This document shows, piece by piece, positions 7,999 to 16,100 of a stretch of DNA of 64,000 bases; position 1 is the first letter of the stretch; each line of letters opens with the position of its first letter. This DNA is from Mucilaginibacter cryoferens. Lineage in GTDB: Bacteria; Bacteroidota; Bacteroidia; Sphingobacteriales; Sphingobacteriaceae. The notes beneath the pieces are model-generated. The model saw only the letters and a list, made by a program, of their open reading frames with translations, made no database searches and had not been told where the DNA came from. The DNA is taken from assembly GCF_014205845.1 (NCBI RefSeq), contig NZ_JACHCR010000028.1, forward strand, positions 36,598 through 100,597. The letters are read 5' to 3'. Position numbers and translations under genes: made by a program.

Positions 7999-9285
7999 TT
8001 AATTATTATTTCTAATACTTACCGCATTTCTATGCGCATGCAAACCTTCCATCTCTGCCAAAACCTCAACCGTGTGGCCAATATTTTGTATCCCCTCGCG
8101 GGTGATATGCTGAAAAGTGATCTTCTTTACAAACGAATCAACAGATACGCCTGAGTAAGCTCTTGCATAACTGCTGGTAGGCAGGGTATGGTTGGTGCCC
8201 GATGCATAATCGCCGGCGCTTTCCGGCGTTAAATTCCCCAGGAAAACTGATCCTGCGTTTATAATACTCCCGGTTATCTGTTCCCAGCTGTGTGTGGCCA
8301 AAATTAAATGTTCTGGTGCGTATTTGTTGCTGAAATCCATGGCTTCGGCAAGGCTGGATGTGATTACAATATAAGAGTTATCCAAAGCCAAACCTGCAAT
8401 TTCGGCGCGAGGTAAAACAGGTAGTTGCCTTTTTATTTCGGCCAAAGTGGCTTCTGCTATTTCGGCAGATGTACAAACCAAAACCGATTGGCTATCAATG
8501 CCATGCTCGGCCTGTGCCAGCAGATCGGCGGCTATGTAAGCCGGAATAGCGGTTTCATCGGCAATCACCAAAACTTCCGACGGTCCCGCCGGCATATCAA
8601 TAGCTGTTGTGGTGGTTGATTGTATAATAGTTTTAGCCTTGGTCACAAACTGGTTACCCGGCCCGAAAATTTTGTCAACCTTAGTAATGCTTTCGGTACC
8701 ATAAGCCATAGCGGCTATGGCCTGTGAGCCACCCGCAAGGTGAATTTTATCAATGCCTAATAACAATGCTACATAAGCGATAAAGGCATTCACCTTACCA
8801 CTTTTTTGCGGCGGCGAACAAACTACAATCTCGTGGCAACCTGCAATCCGGGCGGGAATGCCCAGCATCAAAAAGGTACTTGGCAACACAGCCGAGCCAC
8901 CGGGAATATACAAACCAACTTTTTCAATTGGCCGTAACTCGCGCCAGCAGGTAACGCCGGGCATGGTTTCTACCTTATCCTCGGTTTTTAGCTGTATTTG
9001 GTGAAATTTATAGATGTTATTATAAGCGGTTTCGAGCGCGATTTTTTGGTCTGGCGTAATGGCACGGGCCAGTTTTTCCAGTTCGGCTTTATCTAAATAA
9101 AGTTTAGTTAGCTCTACTTTATCAAACTTTTGCGCATAATTAATTAAAGCGCTATCACCATGCTGCTGTACGTTGGCTATCACTTCTTCAACAACGGCCC
9201 GAATCTCGTTCGCCGGGTCAACATTACGCTGAACCAGTTGTTGGATGTCCGATGGTGTAAGTTCTGAATACTTGTATGTTTTCAT
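7999..9285 (-). CDS. hisD: Histidinol dehydrogenase
   Basis: Catalyses the last two NAD-dependent oxidations, L-histidinol to L-histidine. It is 428 residues, the usual length. Recognisable blocks are IPGGSAVLPSTFLML, the GPGNQFVTKAK nucleotide-binding region, DMPAGPSEVLV, LAQAEHGIDSQ (zinc-ligand Gln and His) and NHTLPTSSYARAYSGVSVDSF. It is followed by hisC and preceded by hisG. Both gaps are occupied by palindromic repeats. Confidence 0.97.
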   Translation of the reverse strand: MKTYKYSELTPSDIQQLVQRNVDPANEIRAVVEEVIANVQQHGDSALINYAQKFDKVELTKLYLDKAELEKLARAITPDQKIALETAYNNIYKFHQIQLKTEDKVETMPGVTCWRELRPIEKVGLYIPGGSAVLPSTFLMLGIPARIAGCHEIVVCSPPQKSGKVNAFIAYVALLLGIDKIHLAGGSQAIAAMAYGTESITKVDKIFGPGNQFVTKAKTIIQSTTTTAIDMPAGPSEVLVIADETAIPAYIAADLLAQAEHGIDSQSVLVCTSAEIAEATLAEIKRQLPVLPRAEIAGLALDNSYIVITSSLAEAMDFSNKYAPEHLILATHSWEQITGSIINAGSVFLGNLTPESAGDYASGTNHTLPTSSYARAYSGVSVDSFVKKITFQHITREGIQNIGHTVEVLAEMEGLHAHRNAVSIRNNN

Positions 9286-9291
9286 ATGGTC

Positions 9292-9394
9292 AGAGCCCCC
9301 TCTAAATCTCCCCCGGTAGGGGAGACTTTTAGTTTTATATCTTGAGCCTTTGTCTTAAAGCCCTCCCTACCGGGGAGGGTTTGGGTGGGGCTCT
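9292..9394. repeat. AGCCCC-type paired-hairpin element, hisG-hisD gap
   Basis: The left arm AGAGCCCCCTCTAAATCTCC and the right arm (minus strand AGAGCCCCACCCAAACCCTC) face each other. Each arm has its own CCCCGGTAGGGG hairpin. The right end is the base directly after the hisG TAA stop. It fills the gap from 6 bp before the hisD ATG. Confidence 0.92.
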
Positions 9395-10246
9395 TTATAA
9401 AATTATCTTCTCAATCGGCATTACTACAATGCCTTGCGCGCCGGCTTGTTTTAGCTGGCTTATCCTGTCCCAAAAATCGCGCTCCGGGATCACGGTGTGC
9501 ACTGCAACCCAGTCAGCCTCGGCCAATGGCACTACCGATGGGCTTTTTACACCAGGCAATAAAGCTATTACTGCATCTAGGTTATCTTTACGAACGTTAA
9601 GAACCACGTACTTAGTCTCTTTGGCACGTAATACCGACTGGATGCGCTGGATTAATTCCTGTACCAGATCATTGTTCTCGGTTGCTTTGCTGCTTATCAG
9701 GATAGCTTCTGACGACATTACATCTGCAAAAGCTTTAAGTCCGTTGCTTTTTAATGTACCACCGGTTGATACCAGATCGCAAATGGCATCTGATAAACCA
9801 AGACCCGGCGAAATTTCAACAGAGCCCGAAATAGTGCGAATATCTGATTGGATACCCTGGGCTTTCAAAAACTTGCCCAATATAACAGGGTAGGTGGTTG
9901 CAATAGCTTTGCCATTTAAGTCGGCAAGGGTAGCAATATCGTTGTTGTTGGGCACTGCTATTTTAAGAGAGCATTTACCAAAGCCAAGGCGTTGGAGGTA
10001 GCTTACCTCAACTTCGGTTTCTTCAATTACATTTTCGCCAACAATACCTAAATCGGCAATGCCATCCTGAACGTATTCGGGAATATCATCATCGCGAAGA
10101 AAAAGAATTTCTAAAGGGAAATTTGATACCGGGGAAATAAGCGAGCTTTTATAATTTTCGAAGTTTAAGCCGCAATTTTTTAATAATTCAACAGATTTTT
10201 CGTTGAGACGACCAGATTTCTGGATCGCTATTTTAAGTGTTTTCAC
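9395..10246 (-). CDS. hisG: ATP phosphoribosyltransferase, long form
   Basis: The committed first step: ATP plus PRPP gives PR-ATP. At 283 residues it is the long, self-sufficient form. It has a catalytic periplasmic-binding-like domain (IAIQKSGRL, DLGIVGENV, and the PRPP loop around SGSVEISPGLG). The C-terminal regulatory HisG_C domain covers about residues 208-283 (KYVVLNVRKDNLDAVIALLPG) and normally binds histidine for feedback inhibition. It is the first structural gene, 73 bp after the leader peptide. Confidence 0.97.
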   Translation of the reverse strand: MKTLKIAIQKSGRLNEKSVELLKNCGLNFENYKSSLISPVSNFPLEILFLRDDDIPEYVQDGIADLGIVGENVIEETEVEVSYLQRLGFGKCSLKIAVPNNNDIATLADLNGKAIATTYPVILGKFLKAQGIQSDIRTISGSVEISPGLGLSDAICDLVSTGGTLKSNGLKAFADVMSSEAILISSKATENNDLVQELIQRIQSVLRAKETKYVVLNVRKDNLDAVIALLPGVKSPSVVPLAEADWVAVHTVIPERDFWDRISQLKQAGAQGIVVMPIEKIIL

Positions 10247-10319
10247 AGAATGAATTTAATGGAACTATAATAAAAAAGAATATAAACGGAGGTTGTTATT
10301 TCGCGTAGAAACATACATA

Positions 10320-10379
10320 TTAACTGATCACCACATGGTGGTGATGCAGATGAAGATGATGTAGTGCGATACCGTTCAT
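10320..10379 (-). CDS. Histidine operon leader peptide
   Basis: A 19-codon ORF, MNGIALHHLHLHHHHVVIS, with seven His codons (HHLHLHHHH) and a TAA stop, lies directly upstream of hisG. A consensus promoter precedes it by 29 bp. This is the classical layout for ribosome-mediated attenuation: histidine shortage stalls the ribosome on the His codons. The last codons also form a perfect hairpin (ATCACCAC-CAT-GTGGTGAT, 10327-10345). I see no strong GC-rich terminator stem between leader and hisG, only a T-rich stretch on the minus strand near 10268-10283. The read-out structure is therefore unproven. Confidence 0.85.
   Translation of the reverse strand: MNGIALHHLHLHHHHVVIS
10327..10345 (-). promoter_or_regulatory. 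Hairpin overlapping the His codons of the leader
   Basis: A perfect 8-bp stem, ATCACCAC/GTGGTGAT, with a 3-nt loop is formed by the last His codons and the Val-Val-Ile codons. A ribosome stalled on or passing the His run would open or close it, as expected for a pause or antiterminator hairpin. Confidence 0.6.
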
Positions 10380-10408
10380 TTTTTTATAGTATACGGGTAA
10401 GTCTGGCG

Positions 10409-10438
10409 CAAATATAGACAGATGTTTTTTAAATCAAA
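10409..10438 (-). promoter_or_regulatory. Promoter of the histidine operon
   Basis: On the minus strand there is TTTG (10435-10438), an 18-bp spacer, then TATATTTG (10409-10416). This matches the Bacteroidota TTTG / TAnnTTTG pattern. Transcription would begin about 20-25 nt before the leader ATG. Confidence 0.75.
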
Positions 10439-10551
10439 ATTTAATGTGAAATTCAATAAGCGAAAATAGGTACGCCAAAGAATTTTTGGGAAGTTGCTGC
10501 CCGGATTACTGCTTCAATTAAAACTTTATTCTGTCAATTTAAAAAAAAACG
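10439..10551. other. Gap between his promoter and membrane-protein stop
   Basis: AT-rich sequence with no recognisable hairpin terminator or ORF. The upstream gene ends at 10552 on the same strand. Confidence 0.4.
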
Positions 10552-12081
10552 TTATTTCTGATTCTGACCTTCATCATACTCATAAATGCCACCCTCGGCG
10601 CCAAAATCTTTAATTAACCTCAGATGTTTTTCTTTTTGGATATCTTTCAGGTTAATTAATTCGGGGTTTTCGAGGTTCTTGAACCAGATGAGGTAATAAT
10701 GCTTGAATGTATAAAATTTAGCTATATCCTTTTTAAAATAACGATGGGGAACAAGATATGCAGACATGCCCGAGAAAAAGTAAACAGCCTCATGCGCATC
10801 AGTATATATGGTGAGTTTGGGATCAAACTGACTTTTGTCCATGGTTTTAAGATAAGCCGCAAATGGCGAATCTATCCAGCTTTCATCCGTATAACCGGGG
10901 TTGCCAAATTCGTCTCGAACCTGGTCATTATATCGGTCTTTGTCAATAAAATATTCTTTGGCTACAAAGCCCAGCATTAAAACAATCATTACCGCGCCAA
11001 CTATTTTACGTGTATTGTCATTAACTATTTTTTTGAGCAGTAGCAATCCCCAGCTGGTATACCCCCAAAGCGCGGGTATGTATATAGGAGCAAGCAAACG
11101 GTGATTAATACGTTCGTACCGCGAAAATGTAGACGATACAACTATAAATAAACCATAAACCAGCGCAAAGGTAATGGCCAGGTTTTCGAAACTATCCAAA
11201 TGCCGACGGTAATAATTATAGCCCAGAGCAGCTATAAAACCCCCAAATATCAAGATGGCTAAAGGAATAGATAACCAATATTGATTGGGTGTTAAGCCCA
11301 TCCAATCGCAAACCACATTACCAAAGTAATACAGGTTTTTGCCGAAGGAAGTAATAGAGGGCTCCCGCGGCCCGGTGGTGGTGCCAGACATAAAGGCATT
11401 AAATACCAGGTTGCTTACCAGCAAAGAGATGCAAACAAAGCCATATATAATAATGTGAACTATCTTCTTTTTTAAAGGCAAAACCCTATCTAAAAGTAAC
11501 AGCAAGCCTCCTGTGCCTACAAGGGTAACAGCAGCATAACGGGTTATACAGCTAATGGCGGCTATTAAAGCGGCTACTATTAACGCTTTTACGGTATGCT
11601 TTAGCAGGTATTGTCTGAAAGCTACCACAAAAAACAAGGTCTCTACTATAAACAAAGTTTCCGACCATAAATAGGAGTATACCTGTAACAACGCCGGACT
11701 TAATACAATAGCCACCAGCATTAACCATTTGTAAACACGGCTTGTTGGTACAAAGCGCTGCATAATCCAGCCGGCTGTGTAAATGAGTGTGGCAAACATT
11801 AGTCCGTTTAGTATGGCTCCAAAAGCAACCGGGTCAATACGGGTGACAAACATAATAGAGCCCAAAAAAACGGGATAAAATACCGGGAAGTCAACAATTG
11901 GGATATGGTTAAATGTTTGCAGTGTGCCGTTGGTGTTTAAACTCCGGGCAGCGCTGGTATACATAATAGAGTCTGGCGATACGCCGATGCCACTGTATTT
12001 GCAAAACAATTGTATAGCAACAAAGCCAAGCACTGCGGCAATAAAGGTGTCGTAGTTTTTTAAATATCGGCTAAGCTGCAT
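10552..12081 (-). CDS. Multi-pass membrane protein, GT-C glycosyltransferase-like
   Basis: A 509-residue integral membrane protein with roughly ten hydrophobic segments over residues 10-390 and a soluble C-terminal ~110 residues. The first loop carries SPDSIMYTSAARSL and an IVDFPVFYPVF stretch. This topology (first periplasmic loop with an acidic residue, many helices, soluble tail) is typical of GT-C enzymes such as PMT/ArnT relatives, which use polyprenyl-phosphate sugars. No specific family motif allows a firm assignment. It stands upstream of the his operon and downstream of gmhB, a heptose gene, which suits an envelope-glycan role. Confidence 0.6.
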   Translation of the reverse strand: MQLSRYLKNYDTFIAAVLGFVAIQLFCKYSGIGVSPDSIMYTSAARSLNTNGTLQTFNHIPIVDFPVFYPVFLGSIMFVTRIDPVAFGAILNGLMFATLIYTAGWIMQRFVPTSRVYKWLMLVAIVLSPALLQVYSYLWSETLFIVETLFFVVAFRQYLLKHTVKALIVAALIAAISCITRYAAVTLVGTGGLLLLLDRVLPLKKKIVHIIIYGFVCISLLVSNLVFNAFMSGTTTGPREPSITSFGKNLYYFGNVVCDWMGLTPNQYWLSIPLAILIFGGFIAALGYNYYRRHLDSFENLAITFALVYGLFIVVSSTFSRYERINHRLLAPIYIPALWGYTSWGLLLLKKIVNDNTRKIVGAVMIVLMLGFVAKEYFIDKDRYNDQVRDEFGNPGYTDESWIDSPFAAYLKTMDKSQFDPKLTIYTDAHEAVYFFSGMSAYLVPHRYFKKDIAKFYTFKHYYLIWFKNLENPELINLKDIQKEKHLRLIKDFGAEGGIYEYDEGQNQK

Positions 12082-12150
12082 AAGGTGTTTTTACTGTTAA
12101 ATAGTGATAGAAGTTGTAGGGCAGGTAAAATGTTTTAAAAATAGTAAAAA

Positions 12151-12234
12151 AGCCCCTCTAAACTTCCCCGATAGGGGATACTTTTGAATGAAAATTTTAA
12201 AGCCCTCCCTTCCGGGGAGGGTTTGGGTGGGGCT
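12151..12234. repeat. AGCCCC-type paired-hairpin element, gmhB 3' end
   Basis: Left arm AGCCCCTCTAAACTTCCCCG and right arm (minus strand AGCCCCACCCAAACCCTCCC) are inverted. The right end overlaps the gmhB stop TAG by two bases, so the AG of the stop is also the AG of the element. Confidence 0.9.
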
Positions 12235-12724
12235 AAGCTATCAAATCCAGTACCGTGCTTATTGGCTGGTCGCTATCAATCAAAATGCCTTTAACACCTG
12301 CCTTTGTGCCTGCTTCCACATCACGCTCACGGTCGCCAATAAAATAAGATAGGGCAGGGTCAATGTTATATTTTTCAATACCTTGTAATAATAACCCTGG
12401 TTTGGGTTTACGGCAGTCGCAATCGCCGGTAAAGTTGGGGTGATGCGGGCAATAGAAAAAATCTGTGATCTCAACACCATGTTCTGCATATACCGCTTTT
12501 AAATGACTGTGCATCTTTGCCAGTTCTTCTTCGGTATACCAGCCTTTGGCCAGCCCGCCCTGGTTGGTGGCTACTAATAGCATATAGCCTCTATCCTGCA
12601 AAGTTTTTAGCGCATCAAAATTATCCAGTACATGAAAATCCTCAAAACGACGAACATAATCGCCCATCTCCTGGTTCAACACTCCATCACGATCTAAAAA
12701 AACAGCTTTAACTTTTGCAGACAT
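12233..12724 (-). CDS. gmhB: D-glycero-D-manno-heptose 1,7-bisphosphate 7-phosphatase (HAD family)
   Basis: A 163-residue HAD-IIIA phosphatase. Motif I is FLDRDGVLN, with both aspartates. The zinc-binding CPHHPNFTGDCDCRKP loop is typical of GmhB, followed by YFIGDRERDVEAG. Family members remove the C7 phosphate during ADP-heptose synthesis for LPS. It resembles the phosphatase half of HisB in fold, but the zinc loop and the separate complete hisB argue for GmhB. No other heptose gene is in the window. Its stop codon overlaps a palindromic element. Confidence 0.85.
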   Translation of the reverse strand: MSAKVKAVFLDRDGVLNQEMGDYVRRFEDFHVLDNFDALKTLQDRGYMLLVATNQGGLAKGWYTEEELAKMHSHLKAVYAEHGVEITDFFYCPHHPNFTGDCDCRKPKPGLLLQGIEKYNIDPALSYFIGDRERDVEAGTKAGVKGILIDSDQPISTVLDLIA

Positions 12725-12761
12725 TGGTTTTAATTTTTGGCGAAGATAATGAATTTTGATA

Positions 12762-12789
12762 AGTCATAAGTCTTTAGTCCGGAGTCGTA
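12762..12789. repeat. Degenerate heptamer array (AGTCNNN)
   Basis: AGTC recurs at 12762, 12769, 12776 and 12783, exactly every 7 bp (AGTCATA, AGTCTTT, AGTCCGG, AGTCGTA). The unit is close to AGTCATT, the reverse complement of the perfect array at 2511-2598. Confidence 0.7.
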
Positions 12790-12860
12790 AGCCACTTGAG
12801 TATTATGCTGATGTTGTTGTAATGCAACATCTCGCCCGCTCCCTAAAATATGTTAAAAAA

Positions 12861-12895
12861 CTTTTGACTTTTGATTTTTTACTTTTGACTTTGAA
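12861..12895. repeat. Degenerate heptamer array (CTTTTGA)
   Basis: Consecutive units CTTTTGA, CTTTTGA, TTTTTTA, CTTTTGA, CTTTGAA have 7-bp periodicity in the gltB upstream region. Confidence 0.7.
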
Positions 12896-12966
12896 ATGTC
12901 TACTCTCCACATAGAGTTTGCCAACAAAATTTTATTCTGTTATATATATATTTACCGATTGTATAA

Positions 12967-12995
12967 TTGATTAGGGCTGAATTGGGGCAACTTTG
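12967..12995 (+). promoter_or_regulatory. Candidate gltBD promoter
   Basis: TTG (12967-12969), an 18-bp spacer, then CAACTTTG (12988-12995), one mismatch from TAnnTTTG. It implies a ~195-nt leader. A second weak candidate, TAACTTCG, lies at 13153-13160 without a -33 box. Confidence 0.35.
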
Positions 12996-13194
12996 TACTG
13001 ATTCTAAATAAGAAAACAATATATTTCATTTAGTTAATCATAATAAATGCTTGTTTGTGTTGTTAAAATGTTAAATAAACATGATTTAAATAATCGAATT
13101 TTTAGAAATCTTTAAAAATTCCCATAAATTTTATAATTTATTCAGATATCAGTAACTTCGTCATTACACCCTTTTATAAACGGTTTAATTTAAA

Positions 13195-16100
13195 ATGAAT
13201 CAAACTGATAGCAACCAGGGCCTTTATAGGCCAGAATTTGAACACGATTCGTGCGGAACTGGATTTATAACCAACATCAATGGTCATAAAAGTACCCAGA
13301 TTATTGATGATGCGCTTACGATGCTCGAGAACATGGAACACCGCGGCGCTTGCGGATGTGACCCCGAAACCGGCGATGGTGCCGGCATATTGATACAGCT
13401 GCCCCATGAGTTTTTTATGGAAGAATGCTCAAACCTGGAGATCAGCCTGCCCGAACCGGGTGAGTATGGTGTTGGTATGATATTTTTCCCTAAAGATTCG
13501 GCACAAAAGAAAGCTTGTCGTATAGTGATTACCAATGCAATAGAGAAGCTGGGCCTTGTAAAATTAGGTTACCGTAAAGTTCCTGTCGATTCGATGGCTG
13601 TTGGTGAAACGGCTCGCCAGGCTGAGCCGGATACCGAGCAAATTTTTATTGCCCGCCCGCATCACATTACCAACGCCGAAGATTTTGAGCGTAAGCTATT
13701 TATATTAAGAAGATATATTAATAAAACGATTACCGATACTATTCCAGGTGCAGGTGAGCATTTTTATTTTACCTCATTATCAAGCAAAACCATTGTTTAC
13801 AAAGGCCAGGTAACTACTTACCAGTTACGTAAATATTATGCAGATCTTACCGATCCGCGTATCGCATCGGGCTTTGCGCTTATTCACTCACGTTTCTCAA
13901 CCAATACATTCCCATCGTGGAAACTGGCTCAGCCATTCCGCTTAATAGCGCACAATGGCGAGATCAATACTTTAACTGGTAACTTAAACTGGTTTTATGC
14001 CGGTTTAAAATCATACGCTTCATCGTACTTTACGTCTGAAGAAATGGAAATGATTATGCCGGTTATTGATAATAACCAGTCGGATTCTGCTTGCCTGGAT
14101 AATATCATCGAAATATTATTACACTCGGGCCGTACATTACCACACGTAATGATGATGCTGATCCCGGAAGCCTGGGACGGTAACGAGCAGATGGACCCTG
14201 TTAAAAAAGCATTTTACGAATATCATGCTACTTTAATGGAGCCGTGGGATGGTCCTGCCGCTATCAGCTTTACCGATGGTAAACTGGTAGGTGCCGTGTT
14301 GGATCGTAACGGCTTGCGTCCGTTGCGTTATGTTATAACCAATGATGGCCGTGTTATTGCCGCTTCGGAAGCAGGTACTTTAGCTATTGACGAAAGCACT
14401 GTTTTACGTAAAGGCAGGCTACAACCGGGTAAAATGCTTTTAATTGATACCGAGCATGCCCGCATTATTACCGATGATGAAATTAAAAAACAGGTAACTT
14501 CTCAGCAGCCTTATGGCCGTTGGTTAGAAAACTATAAAATTAACCTGAGCGAATTGTCTGAGCCCCGTTTGGCTTTCGCCAGCCTGGCCGAATCGGCAGT
14601 GTTCCGTTACCAGCAGGTATTTGGTTACAGCCGCGAGGATATTGATACCATTATTAAGCCAATGGCTTTGGACGGTAAAGAGCCGATAGGGTCAATGGGT
14701 ACCGATGTGCCTCTGGCTATTTTATCTGATAAACCACAACATTTATCAAGCTACTTTAAGCAGTTTTTTGCCCAGGTTACCAATCCGCCTATCGATCCTA
14801 TCCGCGAGCGTTTGGTGATGAGTTTGGCTACCTTTATTGGTAACAACGGTAACCTGTTGGATGAAGATAAAATGCATTGCCATTGCGTGGTATTAAAACA
14901 CCCTATCCTTAAAAACCACCAGTTAGAAAAACTGCGTAGTATTGATACAGGGCTGTTTCACGCAAAAACACTGCAAACTTACTTTAAAGCTGATGGCCTG
15001 CCGGGTTCATTAGAAAAAGGTATAGCAAGGCTTTGCCGCTATGCCGAAGACGCGGTAGATGATGGTTTTGAGGTATTGATCCTATCAGACCGTGCTGTTG
15101 ACTCTGAACATGCGCCTATCCCTACTTTGCTGGCCGTATCTGCAGTGCACCATCACCTGGTTAAAAAAGGTCGTCGTGGTTCGGTAGGTTTGGTTGTTGA
15201 AACCGGCGATGCATGGGAAGTACACCACTTTGCCTGTTTATTGGCCTTTGGTGCAACAGCCATTAACCCATACCTGGCATTGTCAACTATCGAGATCCTT
15301 AAAAATAATGGTAGCCTCGAAACCAGCTATGATCTTAAGAAACTGCAGGCTAACTATGTGAAATCTGTTAACGATGGTTTGTTGAAGATATTCTCAAAAA
15401 TGGGAATCTCTACACTGCAATCATACCATGGTTCACAGGTGTTTGAGATATTAGGTTTAAATAAATCTGTAGTTGATAATTATTTCTGCGGTGCAGTTAC
15501 CCGTATAGGCGGTTTAGGGCTTGATGAGATAGCCCGCGAAGCGCTTTGCAAACACCGCATGGGCTTTAACGCCAAGGGAGCCGATAATTTATTACCTGAA
15601 GGTGGTATTTATCAGTGGAAACGCAGGGGAGAAGCTCACTTGTTTAACCCAACAACGGTTCACCTTTTACAACACGCTACCCGTAGCAACAGTTACGATA
15701 TTTACAAACAGTACGCTAAAGCCATTAACGACCAAACCGAAAAGCATTTCACCATCCGTGGTTTGCTTGATTTTGCTCATCACCGCGAATCGATCAGCAT
15801 TGATGAGGTTGAACCGGCAGAAAACATCATGAAGCGTTTTGCTACAGGTGCCATGTCATTCGGTTCTATCTCTCACGAGGCGCACAGTACCATGGCTATA
15901 GCCATGAACCGTATAGGTGGTAAAAGCAATACCGGCGAAGGTGGTGAGGATGAGATGCGTTACGAGAAAATGGCCAGCGGCGATTCAATGCGGTCGGCTA
16001 TTAAACAGATCGCTTCTGCGCGGTTTGGGGTAACGTCAAACTATTTGACCAATGCCGATGAGTTACAGATAAAAATGGCACAGGGTGCAAAACCAGGCGA

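Larger units (their letters stand above)
12790..13194. other. Long AT-rich gap upstream of gltB
   Basis: Contains an inverted repeat GATGTTG/CAACATC (12810-12831), a second heptamer array at 12861-12895 and candidate gltB promoters. There is no credible ORF. The final 200 bp before gltB are very AT-rich and would be 5' leader if the 12967-12995 promoter is used. Confidence 0.5.
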
